NCBI GenBank assembly: GCA_018714545.1 | Contig: DVNG01000071.1 | Span: 1-10,635, forward strand | DNA length: 10,635 nucleotides | Reading direction: 5' to 3' | Source of the DNA: Limousia pullorum | Lineage (GTDB): Bacteria; Bacillota; Clostridia; Oscillospirales; Acutalibacteraceae | Part shown: piece by piece, positions 6,950 through 10,635 of the stretch | Layout: each line of letters starts with the position of its first letter | Position numbering within the stretch: the stretch's first letter is position 1 | Notes under the pieces: generated by a model | Told to the model about the DNA's origin: nothing | Database searches by the model: none | Seen by the model: the letters and a program-made list of their open reading frames with translations, nothing else | Made by a program: the position numbers and the translations under genes

Positions 6950-7144
6950 TCAGCCGCCGCCCACAAAATTTACTATTTCCATGGAGTCATCCTCTTTGAC
7001 TACAACCTTGTCAAAGTCACTGCGTTTTACTATATCTCCGTTTAATTCAACAGCCACTCGCTGAACATTCAAGCCCTGTTCCTCAACAATCTGAGCAACT
7101 GTTTTTCCCGCAGCCTCTGCCGGCTGACCGTTAATTTTTACCAC
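6950..7144 (-). CDS. thiS: Sulfur carrier protein ThiS
   Basis: A 64-residue ubiquitin-like protein that carries sulfur as a C-terminal thiocarboxylate for thiazole synthesis. Seen: MVKINGQPAE at the N-terminus, VAVELNGDIV in the middle, and the diagnostic C-terminus VGGG. The start is GTG at 7144, because AAAGGAGG at 7152-7159 lies 7 bases upstream. An upstream in-frame codon at 7174 would place that ribosome site inside the gene and add ten residues foreign to the family. It is the first gene of the operon. Being tiny and first, it receives whatever regulation the leader hairpin gives. Confidence 0.95.
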   Translation of the reverse strand: MVKINGQPAEAAGKTVAQIVEEQGLNVQRVAVELNGDIVKRSDFDKVVVKEDDSMEIVNFVGGG

Positions 7145-7172
7145 AAAAACGCCTCCTTTTGTTGTCACTTGC

Positions 7173-7232
7173 AAAAAAACGGTATCACAAAGAAATCACA
7201 CCCGAGGTGGTGTGCCCCTTCATAATACCGTT
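7173..7232 (-). promoter_or_regulatory. Long leader hairpin/attenuator of the thi operon
   Basis: On minus-strand RNA one nearly continuous hairpin of about 24 bp forms. 7225-7232 pairs with 7178-7185 (AACGGUAU with AUACCGUU), 7222-7224 with 7186-7188, 7215-7221 with 7189-7195, and 7209-7214 with 7197-7202 (CACACC with GGUGUG). The loop is 7203-7208 and A7196 is bulged. Six of the pairs are G-U, so the fold holds only on the transcribed strand. U residues at 7173-7178 follow, as in an intrinsic terminator. The predicted transcription start is only about 6 bases before the hairpin, so no separate aptamer precedes it. No TPP-riboswitch signature is seen. Confidence 0.75.
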
Positions 7233-7244
7233 AATCTGTTTGTT

Positions 7245-7273
7245 ATTATATCAGTTTAATGTAATATTGTCAA
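7245..7273 (-). promoter_or_regulatory. Sigma-A promoter of the thi operon
   Basis: On the minus strand TTGACA (7268-7273), 17 bases, then TATAAT (7245-7250). Both hexamers are perfect, with an extended -10 (TGATATAAT). It starts 16 bases after the DUF1015 stop. Such a strong promoter suggests that control is exerted after initiation, at the leader hairpin. Confidence 0.88.
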
Positions 7274-7289
7274 GATAAAACTATCTTTA

Positions 7290-8528
7290 TCAGTCCTCAA
7301 GCATGTTCATAACCATACCTGTTATCATCTTTGGATAGAAATAGGTTGATTTCTGGGGCATTTTTTCTCCTGCAAGGGCAACGTCACGAATCTGTGTAAC
7401 CTTTGTTGGGTTCAAAATAAATGCGCACTGGAATTTGCCATCACTAACACCATCAACAGCCTCCTGAAAAATCTTTGTATAGGTGAGGTTTATCTGATTT
7501 GCCATATTCTCTTTATCTATACCGAGAATGTTTTCAAGGATAAGACTGTGAAGAACTGTAACGTCAAGCTCTCTTGTGGGCTTGCTCATATCAGGCAGCA
7601 TTTTATCAAGGTTAAAAGCATTTTTCAGCATGAGAATTTTGTTTGTCTTTCCCACATATCCGAAAGCCTTTCTGTTGTCACGGAAAAGGTCGTGAAGCGT
7701 ATTTTCCATTGTGGAAATATCCTCGCAGTCCATAACCTTGAAGTTTTCCTCACATTTTTTGAGGAATGCTTCCTCGTCAAAGTTTTCAAGATCTCTTACA
7801 AGTCTGTGTGTTGGGAAAACTTTAAGTCCCGGATGATCCATATCGGCAAGGAAAATCATCTGATAATCAACGCCGTCGCCCTCTTTTGCAAGACCATTTT
7901 CACGGCAGTAATTTCTATAGTTGAGAGCTGTTTCATAACGGTGATGACCGTCGGCAATATAGATTTTTCTGTCCTTAAAATCAGACACAATCTTCTCGAT
8001 TACAGAAGGGCTTGTTACAGTCCAAAGTCTGTGGGTAATTCCCTGACCGTCTGTAAACTCCTGACACTCCATCTCCTTGGTTTTCTTTTCTATTGTATTC
8101 ATTGTTGTGTGGGTGTCGTCTATATAAAGTCCGTATATCTGGCTAAAGTTGCAGTTTGTGGCTTTCATAAGGTTCAATCTGTCCTCTTTAGCCTTTGAAA
8201 GTGTAAACTCGTGAGGCAAAACTATACCCTTTGAAAACTCTTCCAGCTTCAGGCAGAGAATAAGACCTTTGATGCATACTCTCTTTCCTTTATGGTCAAA
8301 CTCTTCCTCATAAACATAAATAGCCGGTTTTTCATCTCTCTTTAAAATTCCCTTTTCAAGCCAGCTGTTTAAAGTTTCTTTTGCCTCTTCATAGGGGTTT
8401 TCGCCCTTTGGAAGCTCAAGTCTAATAATGTTGTAAGGATTTTCTTTTATAAATCCCTCTCTTTCGCTGTCGCTTATAATGTCATAAGGAGGACAGCAAA
8501 GCTTTCCTATATCTCCTGCTTTTTCCAC
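7290..8528 (-). CDS. DUF1015 family protein
   Basis: A 412-residue protein from the GTG at 8528. It belongs to the DUF1015 family, whose fold is related to ParB/sulfiredoxin proteins; relatives with free-serine kinase activity are known in that fold, but its own reaction is not established. Seen: CPPYD at 12-16, PHE at 105-107 and the signature DGHHRYET at 193-200. The start is uncertain. Codons upstream of 8528 in the same frame encode QVKPFRGLRFD, which matches the usual N-terminus of the family, so the true gene should begin near 8567. That stretch has no ATG, GTG or TTG before the in-frame stop at 8571-8573. An ATC at 8567 lies 9 bases after AAAAGGGG (8577-8584). Possible causes are a non-standard start, a start-site mutation, or a one-base error. 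It is divergent from the amidohydrolase gene. Confidence 0.85.
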   Translation of the reverse strand: MEKAGDIGKLCCPPYDIISDSEREGFIKENPYNIIRLELPKGENPYEEAKETLNSWLEKGILKRDEKPAIYVYEEEFDHKGKRVCIKGLILCLKLEEFSKGIVLPHEFTLSKAKEDRLNLMKATNCNFSQIYGLYIDDTHTTMNTIEKKTKEMECQEFTDGQGITHRLWTVTSPSVIEKIVSDFKDRKIYIADGHHRYETALNYRNYCRENGLAKEGDGVDYQMIFLADMDHPGLKVFPTHRLVRDLENFDEEAFLKKCEENFKVMDCEDISTMENTLHDLFRDNRKAFGYVGKTNKILMLKNAFNLDKMLPDMSKPTRELDVTVLHSLILENILGIDKENMANQINLTYTKIFQEAVDGVSDGKFQCAFILNPTKVTQIRDVALAGEKMPQKSTYFYPKMITGMVMNMLED

Positions 8529-8616
8529 ATCAAAACGTAATCCTCTGAATGGTTTTACCTGTGCGATAAGTCATTTCCCCTTTTCAATATATTCTAAAAA
8601 TTGAGGCTTTTCCGTT

Positions 8617-8645
8617 ATTATATCATGGCTGTGATAATTTGACAA
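8617..8645 (-). promoter_or_regulatory. Sigma-A promoter of the DUF1015 gene
   Basis: On the minus strand TTGTCA (8640-8645), 17 bases, TATAAT (8617-8622), again with TGATATAAT. Its -35 box shares five bases with the -35 of the divergent amidohydrolase promoter, so RNA polymerase probably cannot occupy both at once. Confidence 0.8.
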
Positions 8646-8667
8646 CGAATAATTTGAGGTTTATAAT
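8639..8667 (+). promoter_or_regulatory. Sigma-A promoter of the amidohydrolase gene
   Basis: TTGACA (8639-8644), 17 bases, TATAAT (8662-8667): both hexamers perfect with ideal spacing. It lies 40 bases before the ATG and is followed by AAGGAGG at 8691-8697. Confidence 0.85.
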
Positions 8668-8706
8668 TATAAAAAATTCACTTTACTGAAAAGGAGGTTA
8701 GATTTT

Positions 8707-9486
8707 ATGATTACAAATTTCCATACCCATGTTTATCCGGACAATATCGCAAAAAAAGCCATAGAATCCGTAAGCGGATATTACGGCATTAAAATGGAAA
8801 TGGACGGTTCTATCCAGTCACTGCTAACAGACTGTCAAAAGGCAGGCATTGACCGTGCGGTGGTTTTGGGCGTTGCCACTGTTCCCTCTCAGGTTCAAAG
8901 CATAAACAATTATGTTTCCTCACTGTGCAATGAACACAAAGAGCTTGTGGGTTTCGGCACAATTCATTCCGAAATGGAAAATCCGGAAGCCGAAATTGAA
9001 AGAATGATTTCCCTTGGTTTAAAAGGCATTAAAATTCATCCCGACACCCAGCATATAAATATTGACGAGGAAAAAATGTTCAAGGTTTACGATATGATAC
9101 GTGGAAAGCTTCCCATTCTTTTCCACTGCGGTGACTATCGTTACGGCTATTCAAGACCGGAACGCCTTGCCAGAGTTTTGGACAACTTCCCGGGTCTAAC
9201 TGTTATTGCCGCTCACTTCGGAGGCTGGAGCCTGTGGGATTTGGCAGCTGAATACCTTGTGGACAGGGATTGCTATTTGGATTGCTCAAGCTCTACCATG
9301 TATTTAGGAAGAAAAAGAAGCCGTGAGCTTATTCACGAATACGGTGCAGAGCGTATTCTTTTCGGAACAGATTTTCCAATGTGGAACGCTTTTGGTGAAA
9401 TAGGAAGAATAAAAGACCTTAATTTATCAGCCGAGGAAACAGAGCTTATAATGAACGGAAACGCCTCGAGAATTTTAGGCGAATAA
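8707..9486 (+). CDS. Amidohydrolase-family metal-dependent hydrolase/decarboxylase
   Basis: A 259-residue TIM-barrel protein of the amidohydrolase-2 type. Metal-site candidates are visible in order: H6 and H8 (HTH on strand 1), H111 in KIHPD, H140 in FHCG, H170 in AAHFGG and D222 in GTDFP. This is the pattern of the group that includes ACMSD-like decarboxylases and related hydrolases. Substrate cannot be assigned. No signal peptide is seen, so it should be cytoplasmic. The ATG at 8707 follows AAGGAGG by 9 bases. It is single and divergent from the DUF1015 gene. No terminator is seen between its stop and the tRNA, so its transcript may run through the tRNA to the hairpin at 9641. Confidence 0.88.
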   Translation: MITNFHTHVYPDNIAKKAIESVSGYYGIKMEMDGSIQSLLTDCQKAGIDRAVVLGVATVPSQVQSINNYVSSLCNEHKELVGFGTIHSEMENPEAEIERMISLGLKGIKIHPDTQHINIDEEKMFKVYDMIRGKLPILFHCGDYRYGYSRPERLARVLDNFPGLTVIAAHFGGWSLWDLAAEYLVDRDCYLDCSSSTMYLGRKRSRELIHEYGAERILFGTDFPMWNAFGEIGRIKDLNLSAEETELIMNGNASRILGE

Positions 9487-9506
9487 CTATAAGTTTAAAA
9501 AATCTC

Positions 9507-9535
9507 TTGACAAACAACATCATTGCTGATATAAT
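9507..9535 (+). promoter_or_regulatory. Sigma-A promoter of the tRNA
   Basis: TTGACA (9507-9512), 17 bases, TATAAT (9530-9535), both perfect, with extended -10 TGATATAAT. The start of transcription would be about 20-25 bases before the mature tRNA 5' end. Consensus promoters are normal for tRNA genes. Confidence 0.88.
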
Positions 9536-9564
9536 ACTAAAGGTAACTTAACCAGTGAGTTTAA

Positions 9565-9641
9565 GGGCCATTAGCTCAGTTGGTTAGAGCAACCGGCTCA
9601 TAACCGGTCGGTCCGGGGTTCGAGTCCCTGATGGCCCACCA
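9565..9641 (+). tRNA. tRNA with CAU anticodon (Met or Ile2)
   Basis: A full 77-nt cloverleaf with encoded CCA. The acceptor stem GGGCCAT (9565-9571) pairs with ATGGCCC (9631-9637). The anticodon stem ACCGG/CCGGT (9592-9596, 9604-9608) carries loop CTCATAA with anticodon CAT at 9599-9601. The T arm at 9614-9630 has loop TTCGAGT. The D arm reads AGCTCAGTTGGTTAGAGC. It is not initiator-like, because the first acceptor pair is a normal G-C. A CAU anticodon may be elongator Met or, after lysidine modification by TilS, Ile reading AUA. The general resemblance to B. subtilis Ile2 as I recall it makes that identity quite possible. Confidence 0.95.
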
Positions 9642-9677
9642 ATAAACGGCAGTTAAAAACTGCCGTTTATTTTTTTA
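9641..9677 (+). terminator. Intrinsic terminator of the tRNA
   Basis: A perfect 14-bp stem: 9641-9654 pairs with 9658-9671 around an AAA loop, followed by TTTTTA. The stem begins on the last A of the tRNA CCA end, so processing must separate them closely. A very clear terminator. Confidence 0.93.
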
Positions 9678-9730
9678 TCTAATAATAAGTAAAAAGATTA
9701 ACTTGGTTGTTATCATTACAAACTAATAAT

Positions 9731-9777
9731 AAAAAACAACAGGGCGTCATATAATAAATGCGCCCTGTTACTTTTTT
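9731..9777. terminator. Bidirectional terminator hairpin
   Basis: AACAGGGCG (9738-9746) pairs with CGCCCTGTT (9761-9769), loop 14 bases. A T-run follows on the plus strand (9772-9777), and an A-run precedes it at 9731-9736 that reads as T on the minus strand. It can stop transcripts from either side. The 9678-9730 stretch shows nothing else. Confidence 0.7.
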
Positions 9778-9779
9778 CT

Positions 9780-9810
9780 AAAAGAAAACCCCTCGGAAAA
9801 ATCCGAGGGG
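9780..9810 (-). terminator. Intrinsic terminator after the FIVAR surface protein
   Basis: CCCCTCGGA (9789-9797) and TCCGAGGGG (9802-9810) form a perfect 9-bp stem with an AAAA loop. On the minus strand it is followed by TTTTCTTTT. It lies about 60 bases beyond the stop of the gene at 9869. Confidence 0.85.
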
Positions 9811-9868
9811 CAAATCATCAAAAAGCAATTAAGTTTTAACTTAATATATGTACTTACTTAGAAATCAA

Positions 9869-10635
9869 TTATTTTGTAGCTTTCTTTCTAGCGAAGATTA
9901 CAACGCCTGCAGCCATGATAGCAACTACCATGAGAGCAACTGCTGTTGAAGCTTCACCTGTCTGAGGAGCTTCTGGCTTCTCAGTTGTTGCCTGCTCTGT
10001 TGTTGTACTCTCAACTGGTGTATCGTCTACCTCTTTCAGACCGTCAATAGCTGCCTGGAGAGCCTTAAGCTGCTCATCAACTTTCTCCTGTGACTCCGGA
10101 GCTGCCAAAACTGCTTCAGCTGCTGCGATTGCATCCTTAAGAGCTGCTACAGACTCTTCTGTATATCCATCTTTTTCTACCAGTTCTTTAGCCTCTGCTA
10201 CAAGTTTCTCAAGCTCTCTTGTATCAACTGCACCTGGAACAAGAACAAGATTATCGATAGCTGTCTGAAGAGCTACTACCTGATCATCAACCTGATCCTG
10301 TGACTCTGGAGCTGCTACAACTGCCTCAGCTGCTGCAATCGCATCCTTAAGAGCTGCTACAGACTCTTCTGTATAGATATCTTTTTCTGCATATTCTTTA
10401 GCATCTGCTATAAGAGCCTCAAGAGCTGTTGTGTCAATCTCTACCGGACCCTGCTCTTTCTCAAGTGCATCAATAGCTGCCTGAAGAGCTAATACCTGAG
10501 CATCAACCTGATCCTGTGACTCTGGAGCTGCTACAACTGCCTCAGCTGCTGCGATTGCAGCTTTAAGTGCTTCAATAGAATCAGCTGTATATCCACCATT
10601 TTCTACATATGTATTAGCCTCAGCAATAAGAGCCT
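9869..10635 (-). CDS. Partial wall-anchored surface protein with FIVAR-like repeats
   Basis: The frame stays open to the right edge: 254 residues are visible and the true start lies outside. Three repeats of 70-72 residues are seen, at about 1-70, 71-140 and 141-200. Each has GYTxxSxxALKxAIAAAEAVxAAPESQxxVDxQ..ALQxAID, the pattern of helical FIVAR modules. A Thr/Pro/Glu-rich linker (201-222) follows, then PQTG at 223-226, a hydrophobic span at about 230-247, and a basic tail RKKATK. This is a sortase sorting signal of the PQTG variety, so the C-terminus should be joined to the cell wall outside the cell. Residues are mostly Ala, Glu, Val and Asp, with no Cys or Trp. FIVAR modules usually act as stalks or spacers in large surface proteins; the functional head would be upstream. 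The in-frame ATG at 10108 is internal, not the start. Confidence 0.9.
   Translation of the reverse strand, partial: ALIAEANTYVENGGYTADSIEALKAAIAAAEAVVAAPESQDQVDAQVLALQAAIDALEKEQGPVEIDTTALEALIADAKEYAEKDIYTEESVAALKDAIAAAEAVVAAPESQDQVDDQVVALQTAIDNLVLVPGAVDTRELEKLVAEAKELVEKDGYTEESVAALKDAIAAAEAVLAAPESQEKVDEQLKALQAAIDGLKEVDDTPVESTTTEQATTEKPEAPQTGEASTAVALMVVAIMAAGVVIFARKKATK

Noticed and set aside
7145..7240. TPP riboswitch before thiS
   Set aside because: The conserved CTGAGA and ACCTGATC elements are not found in the leader, and the space between the promoter and the ribosome site is filled by a single hairpin.
7274..7292. AT-rich GATAAA/TTTATC hairpin as DUF1015 terminator
   Set aside because: The stem is only 6 A/T-rich pairs and overlaps the stop codon. 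The long hairpin at 7173-7232 is a better termination point.
8528..8574. ATG at 8574 as the DUF1015 start
   Set aside because: It is in another frame that ends at a TGA after 14 codons, and it lies only 2 bases from the ribosome site.
9869..10108. A 79-residue membrane protein starting at 10108
   Set aside because: The same frame stays open upstream to the window edge and encodes the same repeats, so this is the C-terminus of a larger protein.

Overview
The window looks like a chromosomal segment from an anaerobic, fairly low-GC Gram-positive bacterium of class Clostridia, plausibly Oscillospiraceae or Lachnospiraceae. The reasons are a SCIFF precursor with its radical-SAM maturase (near-universal in Clostridia), the oxygen-sensitive ThiH route to the thiamine thiazole, consensus sigma-A promoters, strong AGGAGG ribosome sites, and a PQTG-type wall-anchored FIVAR-repeat protein. 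The genus cannot be told from this window.

Layout. Positions 42-2111 (minus) hold the SCIFF module: a consensus promoter, the 50-residue six-cysteine precursor scfA, a terminator or attenuator, two tandem copies of a 95-bp repeat, the maturase scfB and a terminator. Positions 2136-7273 (minus) hold a thiazole operon: consensus promoter, a long leader hairpin ending in a U-run, then thiS, thiF, thiG, thiH, tenI, and an Orn/Lys/Arg-type PLP decarboxylase whose TTG start overlaps the tenI stop. A third copy of the 95-bp repeat fills the only wide gap in this operon, directly before the thiG ribosome site. Positions 7290-8645 (minus) hold a DUF1015 protein with no conventional start codon at its natural N-terminus. 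It is divergent from an amidohydrolase-family gene (8707-9486, plus); the two promoters share their -35 bases. A CAU-anticodon tRNA with its own promoter and terminator follows. After two more terminator hairpins, the C-terminal part of a repeat-rich surface protein runs off the right edge on the minus strand.

How the genes work together. ThiF adenylates the ThiS C-terminal glycine so that ThiS can carry sulfur. ThiH makes dehydroglycine from tyrosine, ThiG builds the thiazole from deoxyxylulose phosphate, ThiS thiocarboxylate and dehydroglycine, and TenI aromatises the product. ThiC, ThiD and a true ThiE are not in the window. No TPP riboswitch is visible before thiS; the leader is almost entirely one long hairpin with a terminator-like end. 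ScfB is expected to install thioether links in ScfA. The best candidates for undescribed biology are the thiS leader hairpin, the 95-bp two-hairpin repeat family, and the start-codon-less DUF1015 gene.
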